This document shows, piece after piece, positions 23,101 to 34,791 of a stretch of DNA of 64,000 nucleotides. This DNA comes from Diphasiastrum complanatum (Eukaryota > Streptophyta > Lycopodiopsida > Lycopodiales > Lycopodiaceae), in contig CM055100.1 of the NCBI GenBank assembly GCA_029204225.1, forward strand, positions 8,138,713 to 8,202,712, read 5' to 3'. The notes below the pieces were generated by a model. It was not told the origin of the DNA and searched no databases. It was given only the letters and a program-made list of their open reading frames with translations. The stretch's first letter is position 1; each line of letters opens with the position of its first letter. The position numbers and the translations under genes are program-made.

Positions 23101-24160
23101 TATGTAAGTGGATGGATGTTATCTTGTTGTAAAATCAAGTAATGGATCTAGAAAATAAAGTTTGTTCAATTACTTTGATGGTCAAGTTGAAGATCAAGAG
23201 GTTGATCTCAAAGCGCTTCAACTAGTCAAAAGGGAAGGTGGCAATTTGGAGCTAATCAAGAGCATCAAAGGAGAGGTAATTAAAAAAAAATTAATGGATC
23301 TATTTTTGAAGCATATTGAAGACTCAAGTAAGGTCAAAGGAGCAGAAAAGAAGTGTTTTTCAAGTCTACTTTACTTGTTCTATCTCATGTTTTAGCATTT
23401 TCATGTGGATGTGTGCAAATTGTCAAGATATGGTAAAACTAGCTACACTGGTGAGCATTAAGTTTGATGTTGGATTTGTACTAGAATTCTTGACTAGTTT
23501 TTCTAATGGAAATGAAGCTATTGGAGGTTCATTATGTCACTCATTCATGGTCAAGTCATCAAGGTATGATGGCATCTTATGGCAAGATGAAGATGGAGGC
23601 TCATTCATGGAGTATCATGGTGGATACATGGCAACAAAGGACAAAGAAGGAGGAGACATGCAAGAAAATGTTGATCACTCACATTTATTGTCTGTTTGTT
23701 ATATTTTTCCAGAAAGTTCAGAGTTGTAAGCATGGTAGAATCATTTCATTTACATTCTATTTGATTCTTCATGTTCTAGTTACATCTTGATATGTAAAAT
23801 TGATGTAAGAAATAGTGAAACATCCCAAGTGGACACTATTCTCTATGTCAATTATGGTTGTTTCTATTTTGAGCATTAAATTATCATTGAAATAAGATCT
23901 ATTCTTCGGAAGAAGATCATTCTTATGATGGATCAAAGTTCTATTGACAGAAAATATGCTAGGAACAAGCATATTGAGATACAATATCACTTTGTGAGGG
24001 AGCAAGTCATTGCAAAGGAGATGGAGCTTCAACATGTGTCTTCAAGGAATGTGTAGCTAATATCTTCACCAAAGCATTGGGAAAGTACTTGTTCATGAAG
24101 CATAGGACTTCACTTGGAGTGCTATCAAAGTCTATGCTAAAACTAGTTGAAGAGGGAGTG
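23100..24160 (+). pseudogene. Family A: RT replaced by an unknown frame, then RNaseH tail
   Basis: Where RT should start, the copy reads FDGQVEDQEVDLKALQLVKR, GGNLELIKSIKGEV, then LFLKHIEDSSKVKG and FSSLLYLFYLM, none of which I can assign. Degenerate frames follow to 23860. From about 23930 a true RNaseH end appears (ARNKHIEIQYHFVREQVIAK; ANIFTKALGKYLFMKHRTSL; KLVEEGV), then the polypurine tract GAAGAGGGAGTG touching the LTR at 24161. Stops and shifts are common. Homologous sequence is at 42740-42965 (+) and 54902-55840 (-). Confidence 0.75.
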
Positions 24161-24807
24161 TGAAAGATTCAACTAGTTTCATCATATTTTGCTATATTTC
24201 CATATTTGGCATATTGAGGCCAAAACTTGTTTTAGACTTAGATATTGACTTTTCAAAGTTCATTAGTCTAAATGTCATTTGAACAAACACTTTTTGAAAG
24301 TGTGGGAAAGTTAGAATGAGAGTTTGAGTAGATTCAAATTTGAATAGTTGGGTACATTGAATCTAGACCCAAAAATAGTAGGGTTAGCATTTTGGTGGGA
24401 AAGCCAAGTGGCCAAATAGGGTTTCGACTATTATAAAAGAATGTAACTTGTGGAGAGAGCAATCTTCTCTCTTCTCTATCTCATTTCATGCTTATAGTAC
24501 ATGGATCTCTTGGGTTCTACTATCCATTGGTGCACTATCTTGGTGATTGCTTGCAATTCTATGTAGAATGATCATTTATTGCTATTTTCGAATCCGCACA
24601 TGTGAAATATAGTAGCTTGCTGTTTTTTTACGAACAAAAACAATACTTTATCATTTCATTCAAGTTTGATCAAGTTCTATTAGTGTGTGCATCTCATTTT
24701 GTGTGTAGATGCTGATTTTTCTACATTGGTGAGATTGGTAGTGTATTTCTCTTTCTAACCAAAGATCGTTTAGTGGATTGGATCTTAAGAATCTGAAATC
24801 CTTCACA
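24161..24807 (+). repeat. 3' LTR of copia family A
   Basis: Starts TGAAAGATTC right after the polypurine tract and ends ...ATCCTTCACA (647 bp, TG...CA). It includes a TATA-like 'ttataaaaga' (about 24432), a CT block and the CACATGTGAAATATAGTAG motif (24599). It is the plus-strand reference copy for this family. Confidence 0.9.
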
Positions 24808-25219
24808 TTCATAGTCATCTAAAAGTGGTAGGAAGTATTCCCTAAAAACTATGCAAAAATCTTTCCATGTACAAGGTTGATTGCCTTTTTCAACTAGCTC
24901 ATCCCACCATAGTAAGGCTCTTCCCTCATGGAACATTCAGAAAATTGGTTCATGGCAAAGTATTTGTTTCAACATTTGGCCAAAAATTTACCACTTGTAA
25001 GTTCCTATCTTTCTTCTCTCCCTTAAACACTTTTACGGGAGGTGGAACTACATGCTTCTTCGGATTGGCTAACCTAGACTCTAAGTCTTGGTTTCTTTGA
25101 TTAGTTTCAAGAAAATGCTTATTAGTGGCTTGAATTTGTTGGTATAAAAGTTCAAGAGCTTGTGTCACATAGGATGGGTTTGATAGATCAAATGTTAGGT
25201 TTTCATTGGTTTGATCCAT
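24808..25219 (-). pseudogene. Ty3/gypsy gag fragment
   Basis: ATG at 25219: MDQTNENLTFDLSNPSYVTQ, then ALELLYQQIQATNKHFLETN, a proline-valine linker and, in a shifted frame, ALLWWDELVEKGNQPCTWKD and FREYFLPLLDDYE, the retrotransposon gag core. It is cut at the family A LTR edge. The region upstream, 25230-26230, fits its leader. Confidence 0.85.
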
Positions 25220-25229
25220 TGGGATTTCT

Positions 25230-26245
25230 TGTGTGTTTTTCTTTTATGCAAATACAACAAATGCTCAAATCAGATCGATAGAAATGCTTCAATTCTTACA
25301 TCCAATGCAAATAAAAAACATTTACTTCTATACATTCAATCTTATTATTTGTAAGCTCAATCCAAGCCTACTATTTGCAAGCTCAATCCAAGCTTAAGAG
25401 GAAAACAACAACAAGCTACATTTGTCTTAATCAAAAGCAAAAATGAAAATCAAATCTTTATGTAAACTTCAATTAACTAATCCAAGCTAATGTTTACATA
25501 AAGTTCTCATTCCAATTCCAATTCCATTTGTCATATCAAAAGCAACCAAAGTTTTCTTCACATTTCTCACTATTCTAGATCTCTAAATCCATGAAACTAG
25601 TGTCTAGAAATGGATAACTAATGAAGCTTTATGAAAACTTCAATTTTCAGATCTGATTTTCAGATTTACATATCTGAAAATCTGAATTTCATAATGACAA
25701 AAAACAAAACTTTAAAACTTGTTTTATGCACAAAGTTACACTACCATTCCCTTCCTACATTGTCATTTTCATGAAACTAGGAGATAGATAGGTGTAACTA
25801 ATGAAATTTGGATGAAAACTTCACTTTTCAAATCTGATTTTCAGATTTATAGATCTAAAACCAGAACTTCAAACGTTTCATTTATGCAAAAAAAGCACTA
25901 GTTTTAATCAAAACACATAGTTAGAATCAATCTTTTTGCAAAAAAAAGTTTGTGTATGTAGAGGAAGACTTACTCTAATCATCTCACAAATCTTTTTTCA
26001 GAACTTTTAAAAACCCAAAGCCCACTTTAAAACTTCTCTAACATGATAAAAAATCAGCCCCTAAACAATTCTATAAGCATCGCTACTCTCTTCCAAAAAG
26101 AACTAGATTCATTGGGTACTTCAACTACAAGCTTCCTACAACTAGAAAAGCCAATAATCTTTTTCAAAAAAAATTTAGTTAGTGACCTTAATAGAATTTG
26201 AAGAAGGTTAGAAAGGGAACCATCCTTTGTCTAGCTCTGATATCA
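25230..26245 (-). other. Gypsy leader with direct repeats and a primer-like site
   Basis: Non-coding AT-rich leader. About 90 bp at 25590-25680 recurs at 25772-25862 ('tctgattttcagattta' core), and 'gcaagctcaatccaagc' is doubled at 25350-25395. At 26231-26245 the minus strand reads TGATATCAGAGCTAG, which resembles the TGGTATCAGAGC primer site; an LTR would then begin just above it. Confidence 0.45.
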
Positions 26246-26519
26246 CTTTTACAAGTAGATGTGAGAAAGTCCTCCAAATCCAAGGTAGAGCCCCCAAATG
26301 TCCTCCAAGCAACCTGCAAGCTTCAAGATTCTCCCCAACTCCAAGCTAGGATGTCTCCACCTACAAGTAAGGACCTTCAAGCCTCCAAAGATCTCTCCTC
26401 CACCTGTGTCCCTACTCTTTAAACACAAAGATAGATAACAAGTTGGCCTCAAGTATTCACCACCCAACCATAGCTAGATCCAAGCTCCAAGCAAAACCTA
26501 TCTAGCACCCCCTTGCTAA

Positions 26520-26720
26520 CCATAAACAAATCACAAGCATACCACAACAAACTATAGCATACTCAAGATCCAAGCCCTACTTATGTCTCATACCATAAAC
26601 AAGATCCAAACCCTAAGCATACTACAACAATCCCTAGAATACTTAAGATCCAAACCCTACTTATGTCCCATACCATAAACAAGATCCAACCCTAAGCATA
26701 CTACACACAAGAAAACACTC
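26520..26720 (+). repeat. Imperfect tandem duplication, about 75-80 bp
   Basis: The block 'agatccaa(g/a)ccctacttatgtc(t/c)cataccataaacaagatccaa' followed by 'ccctaagcatactacaacaa' occurs twice (about 26568-26640 and 26646-26720), and a more degraded copy lies before it. Confidence 0.7.
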
Positions 26721-26739
26721 TACACCCTAGTAGCCACAC

Positions 26740-28150
26740 TAGAGCATAAGCAAAGCAAACAAAAGAGATCTCCCCCTCTCAATGGGCGCCCTACTACCTT
26801 CATATAGATGGCCCATGGACCCCTCCAATGCACTATGGAGTTCCATGCACATCCAATGAGAGAGAGAGAAGCCTAGGGGAGTTAAAGAATCTTCAAGAGC
26901 CTCCATAGGATTATGGAATATCAAGAGACTCCTTCCATAACCTATGACTCTTTGAATGCCTTTCTTGTGGGAGTTGGAAACTCAATGGACACTTTAGAAG
27001 GGCGCCCTCCTACTATGTCCCATTGCCCAAGTTGTGCAAGTATACTTTGGTCCTAGACCAATAAAGTGATATGGTTCAAGGTTGAGGGGTCTGAAATACT
27101 GCTAGTTACATAGGTATGTAACACGCATCTTATCCAGAGCCTAAAGTAAATGGGTCATAAAGAATAAATCAGACTGACTACAATAAATTAAGCTGGGTGT
27201 ACTAAAAAATCAGCACTCCAAAAACAGCTAGTGTGTGAAACGTATTGAAAACAAACAAAACCCTGCTCAAAAATCGCTGATGGGCCTTCTGGAACACGGT
27301 TGGTTGAAATCAAACCCTGTTCAAAACATGGTTGATGGTAAAATGTGCCTCCTTTGATAGTCCCTGCTTTGAAAAACAGTAGATGAAAACATGGATAGAA
27401 AGAATGGATTGATTTGTGGGTGTGGTATCATTCTCTTTGTTGTTGAATGAATGAACTTGGTTGGGGGAATGGAGAGAAGTGCATGTGAATAAATATTCAA
27501 CTATGAAATAATGAAGAGGAGGAAAGTGTCACTGATCCAGCCACAAGCATGGCATCATCATTTGAGGAAGTGACCTCCTTTATGATTGTTAATAGTCCAA
27601 ACGAGCACCTCTGCTGCTAGAAAACACCTAACTATGTGTTGGATTTGTTCGTGGAAGGCTCACAAATGATGGAAGGATTGCGCTTTGATGGTGTGGCTGA
27701 TGGCGCGGTAGATGGCTAGTCAAACCTTGCTCAAAACACTGGGTGTACAAAGGAGAGGGGTGGGGGGTTTGTACCCCACTCCCCCCTCTTCCCCCTTTTT
27801 TTTTGAAATTTTGTTTTCAATATGGGGGCCCAAGGCAATATTGGGCCCCATCTTTTGGCATTCTGAGTTAATAAAAAAGGCTTTTGAAGGCTTTGAAAAT
27901 TGAAGGCCATGTTGGACTTAGAATTTTAGGGTACATTGAAATACTGTGTCCTTGCTATATTACACTAGGCTAAGTGAAGCCTATTGATGTGTGACTTAAC
28001 CCATGATAAACTCATGGTTAACTGCCACATAGGACAATCAGTGAGTTAATTAACCCAAATTAGCAAACACGTATAGGCAAGGAAGAGGCCCTTTTTGAGT
28101 TCAAAAAGGGCCCTAATGATTCATATAGATTACGCAAATGAATAATACAA
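26740..28150. other. No recognisable gene
   Basis: Possible remains of LTR or leader sequence. 'tcaaaccctg(c/t)(t)caaaacac' recurs at 27260, 27310 and 27720. A 'gggcgccct' motif occurs at 26784 and 27000. A C-run/T-run (27778-27805) is present. Frames are short. Confidence 0.3.
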
Positions 28151-28814
28151 TAGTGAGACAAAAATTGCATCTGATTATTGTCAATAGTGAGCACAATGGC
28201 TTGAAGTAATAACTTCAGCTTGTTAAGCATGATAACGTTGGCTACAGATAACTCTGATTGAATAAAAGAACACTTACATGACTTGATTAAGCTTGTATAT
28301 ATATTTACAAGTGTTGAGAAACAAATATCCTATATGTCTTAAATGTCATTTAAGTCAAACTTTGTTTATGTACAAAGTGGGTAACCGCCCTTGGGATATT
28401 TAGCGATCGTGGCTGGTTTTAGGGTTGATGCTAAGTTGGCAACGTCGGTCTACCACTGTGGGAAAAAATAGAAGGTGCCTTTAGACTGAGGCATGTAAAT
28501 CTCAAAGGTGCCCTTAGAGCGAAGGCATGAAAAAGACAAAAAAGACAAAGGTAAGAAAAAGTGAAAAATCGAAGGTAGAAAAAAAGTGAAAAAGCCGAAG
28601 GTAGGCCAAAAATGGATTCTAAGACATTTTGGCCACTATGTCGCATTTTTTGCGAAAGTGTGAAAAAGACGAAGATGCCTTAAAAATGGTTAAGACATAA
28701 GAAAATCTCAAAGGAAAAATGTGAAGGTCCGAAAACATGTAGTCGGCCTTCAGTTTTCAAGATGCTCATTACTTGAACGATTTTTCTTTAAGGTTCAGCA
28801 TAAGAACTCTAACA
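28150..28814 (-). repeat. 3' LTR of copia family F
   Basis: The plus strand ends ...CTAACA at 28814 followed by CTCCCCCTTAATTAGG, the complement of a polypurine tract. The block 28190-28390 ('acaatggcttgaagtaataacttcagcttgtta'; 'tatatatatttacaagtgt'; 'atgtacaaagtgggtaac') is repeated at 39830-40020. The lower end is approximate. Confidence 0.7.
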
Positions 28815-30110
28815 CTCCCCCTTAATTAGGATCTTGAAAAACGTTGATCTTTAGATTTAACATATCGTTAAATCTGAGATGTTGCTCCTTTGATAGAGCC
28901 TTTGTGAAGTAATCTGCCGCCATGTAGTTTGTCCTACAAAAGACCAGTGCTACTTCCTTGCTATTCCCTTTCTCTCTAAGGTAATGATACCTGATTTCGA
29001 TATGTTTGCTTCGAGAGTGAAATCGCGGATTGAGAGATAACGTTATTGTGCTTTGATTGTCACAATAGATTATTGTAGGAAGTTTTTGTGCAAGGTTGAT
29101 GTCTGCAAGCAGTTGCCTTAGCCAAATCATCTCTTTGGTTGCATTTGTGGCAGCTATGTATTTAGATTCCATTGATAATAATGCAACTGAGAACTGCTTT
29201 TGGCTGTTCCATGAGATTGGGCCTTAGTTGTATAAAAATACAAATCCAGAAGTTGATTTTTTGGTGTCGACATCTCCTCACGAATCCGCATCTGTATAGG
29301 CTTTAAGGATGTTGGCAATGTGGCTGCTTCCGTAGCAGATGTTGAGAGTTTTCGTTGCTTGGATGTACTTCATGACCTATGTTAGTGCTTTCCAATGAGT
29401 TAAACCTGGATTTGACAAGAACTGGCTAAGTGTACTAATCGAATATGCAAGGTCTGGTCGTGTGCAGATCATTGCGTACATCAGTGAGTCGATGATGATT
29501 TGAAACGGGTAGCACTTCGTCTGTTCTTTTTCTACCTCAGTTTGAGGAGACTGTTCTTTTGATAACTTTAGTCCAGGGTCGAGTAGAAAGTGTCTTGGTT
29601 TGCAGTTGGCCATTTCATACTTTTCCAGCACGTTGTTGAGATATCGTTGTTGACTGATAAAAATCAGTTTGTTGGGTCGATCACGATACTGGGCTGAACC
29701 AGTCATCTTGTACTCCTGGGCCAGCATGCATTTTGTATACTTCATCATATTCAGATTGCTACTGAATAGGAGTGTATCATCTACATAGAGAGTGATGATG
29801 ATGAAGTAATCTGATACAGACTTGAAGTAGATATTTGAGTCTGCCAAGTTTGGCATAAAACCATTCTCTATTAAAAATGCGTTGATATTCTGGAACCAAG
29901 CTCTGGGTGACTGTTTCAGCCCATAGAGCACCTTGTGAAATTTGTAAACAAGGTGCTATTTCTTGTCGTTGAGTTCGTATCCCTCTGGCTGCGTCATATA
30001 GATTTCCTCTTCGATGGTTCCATTGAGAAAAGTGGTCTGGACATCCATCTGGTGGACTTCAAGATCTGTTGCGGCTGCAAAGGAGAGGAGTAGGCGGATC
30101 GAAGCATGTT
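28815..30110 (-). pseudogene. Copia RT and RNaseH, family F
   Basis: Read from 30110 down. Before 29940, shifted frames keep copia RT sequence (VHQMDVQTTFLNG-like at 30000-30060). The frame 29377-29931 reads MLYGLKQSPRAWFQNINAFL, IIITLYVDDTLLFSSNLN (the catalytic YVDD) and MTGSAQYRDRPNKLIFISQQ. RNaseH follows with ESKYIAATNATKEMIWLRQL, CDNQSTITLSLNPRFHSRSK and MAADYFTKALSKEQH, ending at a stop near 28822 beside the polypurine tract. It stops at the family's 3' LTR, so the 3' end is complete; 5' of RT it is lost near 30110. Frame breaks at 29377 and 29172 make it inactive. Confidence 0.9.
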
Positions 30111-31780
30111 TGACGAAGCATGTTTGATGACTGGGCTGAAGGTTTCTTGTTTGCGGGGAATTTTCGATGAAAAATCATCGCCGCACGCTATTACACTGAC
30201 GCGAAAATGTTAAAAAATGACGCGTAAATGGCCCATAATGGCCGGTTGCACTGCTATTAAAATACTGTTCATTTGTTAATTTACGTTGTATGGAAATTTC
30301 ATTTATGCGGACGATGCCCCTAGTTTCTGGATTTGTCGAGACTAGGAGGTGCCAAGTATTTTCGTAATACAGTACTAGTGAGTAAAAACTTGGCCGTGAG
30401 CCCATAAAAACTAAAATCGTAAATAGGACCCAACTTGACTTTGAAATTGCAAGTTGAGGCCAAGTTGGATGCTAAAAAACAAATTTGGGCCAGTGCCCTA
30501 TTTTTAGAGTCAGTTTTTGAAAAGTTATAAGGAGGTGCCTCATTTCTTGAAGGGGTGCACCTCCAGCCCATTGAGCCGTTACATATAGGGATGGGTGTGG
30601 GACAACATTCCCATTCTCATTGTCATCTTCTTGAGAGAGAGAAAAAAAAAAAAAGCTTATAGAGAGAAACTTGTGTGCAGAGAGCTTTTGGTGAGAAGTT
30701 GAAGAGAGAAGGAAGGAGAAGAAGCTGTTGTGCTTGGTGCTTCCACTCTCAGCCTGTCTATTCCATTTCACTGCTATTGATTCACTGGTTTAATCTTTAG
30801 CATTGTGTTTTCACCATTTCATTTGTGGAATCAGATTTGGTGTTGTTTGTTTTTGCAATCTCTTATCTTGTTATTGCAAATCCTACTATTGTGGAACTTC
30901 AATTTGCATCTCGTTGCTATCTCTAACATTGTGATTGTAGGGCTTGCATTTGTTAAGAGCTTGGATGTTTCATTTACAAGATTCTGAGATTTGTTTAAGA
31001 TTGGTTGTTATTCAAGGAGTTTTATTTATGCTCTGTTTATTGGTGAAATAAAGATTCTTGGATGCTTGAAACCTGCTAACTAAGAGATTTGTTTGGATCT
31101 CATTGATTTAAGAGTTAATTGTAAGTTCATAAGTCATAGAGCCATAAGCAAATAAGTAGCCTTCCTGAAGGCTGATCTCTGAGATTTGCATATCATAAGT
31201 TTGAAAACCTTCTTCCTGAATTATCTGCCTGTGGTCCTGCTCTTTCTTTTCTTGCGACCTGAGAATCCTACTTTCTGATTTGTGGCCTGCCGAATGTGTG
31301 AGGACCATCATTACTACCTTGGCAGCCCTGAATGTCAAGCATTTGCTTTGCTTCTATTCTATGTTTCCACATAGCCATTCTTGAGAAAATCTTGCAAGAA
31401 TTAGCATACATAAAAATCCCGTGACAGCAAGAAGTGCTCACTTTGTTTGCAAGAAAATTCAGTAATCTATCAAGCCAGCCCTCTGCCTTCTCCATTTGCG
31501 CTCAGACCTTGCTCCTCTTCCCCTTACCTGACCACAACGGCCTCTTACCTGCCCTATTTGCGCCCCACCTACCACCTACTTCTATTCCTATCTCCCTATC
31601 TACGTTCTAACTCTGCCTGCGTAGGAAAACTTCTTTGCTGCCCACAAATTTGTCTGAATACCTGTTGTGGCCCGCTCCCTCCTCGCTTGCTTGCTCGCTG
31701 CCCTGGTTCCATCTGCGCTCAACCTCTGTAACGACCATCATCCTCCTGCCCATGCTCTCCACCTTTCTGTACCTGTCCAC
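30110..31780. other. No recognisable gene; possible LTR
   Basis: Contains a short hairpin ('ttttcgatgaaaaatc' near 30165), a GAGAGA/A-rich tract (30632-30655) and 'gtgaaataaagattc' (31045), which could be a polyadenylation signal. From 31470 the strand becomes C-rich. No protein family is seen on either strand. Confidence 0.3.
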
Positions 31781-31788
31781 TGTCGCAA

Positions 31789-32050
31789 GGGAGTTGGCTT
31801 AATTGGTTAGCTTGACATCCAAAGTTTCTTTGGTCTCAAGTTCGAGCCTTCCCTTGGAAACCAAGAAACATAACCTTGGTTCCATGTTTGATTAAACTTC
31901 ATCTACAACCTTTCTCTCGCTGGGTAGGAAAAGTGTTTTCTAGTGTGAAGCTTGGAAACAAAGCTATTTACTGCAGGGTTGGTATAGACTTGGTAAGCTG
32001 AACGCTTGGCATTTGCACGGCCGAAATAATTGTGTACAGGGAAACACTAA
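31789..32050 (+). repeat. tRNA-derived SINE candidate
   Basis: The 5' end GGGAGTTGGCTTAATTGG contains a pol III A-box-like TGGCTTAATTGG (31795-31806). About 32 bases on, GGTCTCAAGTTCGAGCC gives a B box (31832-31848; core AGTTCGAGCC). Arms do not fold into a full tRNA, so a true tRNA gene is unlikely, and about 200 bp of unrelated body follows, as in plant Au-type SINEs. The 3' end and flanking target duplications are not established. Confidence 0.5.
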
Positions 32051-32334
32051 ACCTACATCTTGTTTTCTAATTGACCCACTGATTTATGCTTGAAGACTTT
32101 GTCCATGATTACATAGTAAAACAAGGTGTTGTTTGTAGTTTAATTAATAACATTGTCTGGATTGAACAAATTACAGTGTTGTCTAATTGATGAACATGAA
32201 CTGAACTTTGTAAACACTTGCTTCGGTTATTGAGAATCACTATAAGCCGATTGATTCTAAGAAACCCTAACGGCCATTGCTTGACCCATATGTTCTTGAC
32301 TGACGGGAATTGATGCTACCCCCCACCACCTTGA

Positions 32335-32515
32335 AAGAGTTGTGATATTTCCTAGGGAGAGTGGGCTATTATAGGAAGTTTCTGAGTAACTATTCTTCCC
32401 TCATTTCTCCATTAGTGAGACTCTTGAGAGAGGGCGAACCTTTTTCTTGGACTGAAGAGAGCCAGAAAGCCTTCAAACAATTGATTGGCTCGGTCTCTAT
32501 GATCAATTAATCCCA
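32335..32515 (+). pseudogene. Ty3/gypsy RT C-terminal scrap
   Basis: One frame reads FLGRVGYYRKFLSNYSSLIS, then PLVRLLREGEPFSWTEESQK and AFKQLIGSVS, the segment between RT and RNaseH in gypsy elements. It lacks everything on both sides. Confidence 0.85.
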
Positions 32516-32639
32516 AGAATTTATCTGAGCTTGATGCTGGATCTAATTAAGGATTTAACCGATGCAATGATGAATCTCAGATCGTTGGGATTGAAAACCA
32601 TTTTCTTTGCATCGATAACTTGTTTAAGGGTCCTTCTAT

Positions 32640-33000
32640 ATCTCATCATTGGTGCGTCTGCTGAGAGGAGCACGAGTTCCTTTCGATTTCTGGCTCTATT
32701 GTACTTGGAGGTACAGTGAGGTGTCAACTGAATGATCAGTTCCCAGATCCTATTGTTGGATGTCTGATGAAGATTCACTCAGTTCATACTTAAAGTCACG
32801 GATTGAGAAACAGAAAACCCCTGGTCTTGGTGAGGGTATTGCACATCGCACAAGAAGTCGTACTATCCTAGAGAGATTAGGACAAACTTCTACATCCCTT
32901 CTCCTAGAACCAGAGTTGGCGGACATAAGTAGTACATTTAGAGACCCTGAAAATACCGGGGTTGAACTACCTTTGGATGAATCCTGATTTATCACAGTGA
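32640..33000 (+). other. Possible N-terminal part of a split gypsy gag
   Basis: The 75-codon frame 32760-32987 begins MSDEDSLSSYLKSRIEKQKT and contains HRTRSRTILERL and an acidic tail, similar in style to gypsy gag heads with an RTRSR motif. 'ttggtgcgtctgctgagagg' at 32650 could be a worn primer site. The gag core resumes at 37340 beyond the palindrome-bounded block, so this may be the left half of the same gene. That is inference. Confidence 0.35.
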
Positions 33001-33027
33001 CTAGAAAACTCTGTGTTTATCCACGCG

Positions 33028-33365
33028 AGACCCGACACTTAGTCGATTTTCAAAAATTTTGTTTGCGTGGAACATCCACGCGTGGATTATCCACGCCAAA
33101 AAAATTTTGAACACGCCTCCGGCCAGTCTACCTGTGTTTTTTTGACACGGTCCCGAAAAATTTATGCGCATGGATAATACACGCAAAATTGAATTTTGAA
33201 AAATTTGGCAACTGTTTGGGAGGAGGTTGGCGGCACCGGAAAGCAGTTTTGGCGTGGATAATCCACGCGTGGATTATCCACGCAAATTTTAGTTTGTTCA
33301 CCGGACCAGACCGGAAGTTAAAGATATCCACACGTGGATATCTTCTGCGTGGATTATCCACGTAT
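33028..33365. repeat. Palindromic GCGTGGATAATCCACGC array, left
   Basis: At least three tight clusters (about 33064-33096, 33251-33283, 33324-33363) of GCGTGGAT[AT]ATCCACGC, often overlapping as GCGTGGATAATCCACGCGTGG. Each unit is a near-perfect inverted repeat. All six frames yield WIIHA-type peptides only because of this sequence, so there is no real protein here. The same motif forms a second array at 36905-37312. Confidence 0.9.
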
Positions 33366-34100
33366 TTTTTTTGTTTTTTTGCATTTGAATTCAAGCCATA
33401 CACTTGCATCCTCCATTGGTGACGACACAAAGCATGCCAATCACCCCAATTGTATTGAGGTCCTGCATATGGCATCAATGTCACAACACTCTTTAAAGGG
33501 ACCTCAATACTACTCAATGCAAAAAGGCCCAAACCAACCTCAGAAAATGTTCACTAGGCATGATCATGTACATTCAACCCCAATACGTAAATGGTGTTCC
33601 ATTTAATGGTAATGGTGATTGGAGTGGCCAATATATCTACTTCTAATAAAAGTTTTTACTAATGGTTGCAAGCTAGGTGGAAGAGGAAGGTCAGACAAAG
33701 AACCTAGAATGTCTTTTGACACATCAACAGTGCAAATAGTAATTTGCAATTACCTTTCAAACTAGTCATAATACATCCAAGACGTGTTCTCTCTTTTAAA
33801 GGGGTGGTCAAGTTTGTGGAATCCACGTGGAGTATCGTGGAGGACTCATGTGCAACATCTAGGATAGGTGTGGTTGGGTGGTAAGAACGTTCTAGAGATT
33901 TGGAGACATGGATTGAATCACAAGGCATTGATGAACTAATAATATCATGCAAGGGGTCATCATCAACAAGAGCATCATCTAGGGCCAATCCAAATCAATA
34001 TTCATGTGATTTATCCTATCAATAATATTCTCGATCTCTCTTGCAACTCTTTTTCTTGAAACCAACTTATGGTCCTTCTTCTGCAAAAGTTGAAAATGTT
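33365..34100. other. No recognisable gene
   Basis: Between the left palindrome array and the CT microsatellite. A minus-strand frame at 33704-33988 is open for 94 codons without recognisable features. 'tggaatccacgtggagtatcgtgg' (33818) resembles a worn unit of the palindrome. Confidence 0.3.
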
Positions 34101-34108
34101 AGATGTAT

Positions 34109-34109
<1 letters not shown>

Positions 34110-34195
<86 letters not shown>
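34110..34195. repeat. (CT)n microsatellite
   Basis: About 43 uninterrupted CT units, followed on the right by CA-rich runs (34248-34283). The overlapping 'LSLSLS' and 'RERERE' frames are artefacts. Confidence 0.98.
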
Positions 34196-34198
<3 letters not shown>

Positions 34199-34520
34199 CA
34201 TGAAACATAAATTAATATATAACACAAACCGTAAACTAGTAGCATGAAACACACACACAAACACACGCACGCACACACACACATAAAGAGAAAAACAGAG
34301 AGAACATTATAGAGTGCTAATCAAAACTCCCGAACCACATGATTATATCCTACTCCAGAATGTCATCACATGCTCCCTCCCTGCGACGTTTGGGCTTTTT
34401 TGTGAAACTCATCTTCCAAAAAAAAACATTTGAACCATGCCTTTAACGGAAGAAAACAAGGGCTACACACCTTCCTAGAATTGGGAGTGTTGGTTACCTT
34501 TAACTCTTTCATGATCTCGA

Positions 34521-34522
<2 letters not shown>

Positions 34523-34571
<49 letters not shown>
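34523..34571. repeat. (CT)n microsatellite
   Basis: About 24 CT units, 330 bp from the longer run. Confidence 0.97.
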
Positions 34572-34573
<2 letters not shown>

Positions 34574-34613
34574 TGTGAATGAGTCTATTATGGGTGATTG
34601 AATATGGAAATCA

Positions 34614-34791
34614 AGATTAACTACATCTAATCATTCTATTTGGATTTTTTTTTTTAAAAGCAAATGAGAGATTAACTTCATCTAATCATTCTATTTGGAT
34701 TTTTCTTTTTAGAAGCAAGTGAGAGATTAACTTCATCTAAATATTCTATTTGGATTTTTCCTTTTAGAAGCAAGTGAGAGATTAACTTCAA
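34614..34791 (+). repeat. 55-bp tandem repeat
   Basis: The unit 'agattaacttcatctaatcattctatttggatttttc...' with starts at 34614, 34669, 34724 and 34779 (exact 55-bp steps, just over three copies). The poly-T length in each unit varies. Confidence 0.92.

Noticed and set aside
31789-31862. A tRNA gene
   Set aside because: A and B boxes are present but acceptor and T arms do not pair and there is no clear anticodon loop; a SINE head fits better.
33128-33532. 134-codon minus frame and other WIIHA-repeat frames at 33.1-33.5 and 36.8-37.3 kb
   Set aside because: They are produced by the palindrome arrays on both strands and have no independent support.
34041-34282. Poly-(Leu-Ser) and poly-(Arg-Glu) proteins
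   Set aside because: Pure translation of the CT/GA microsatellite.
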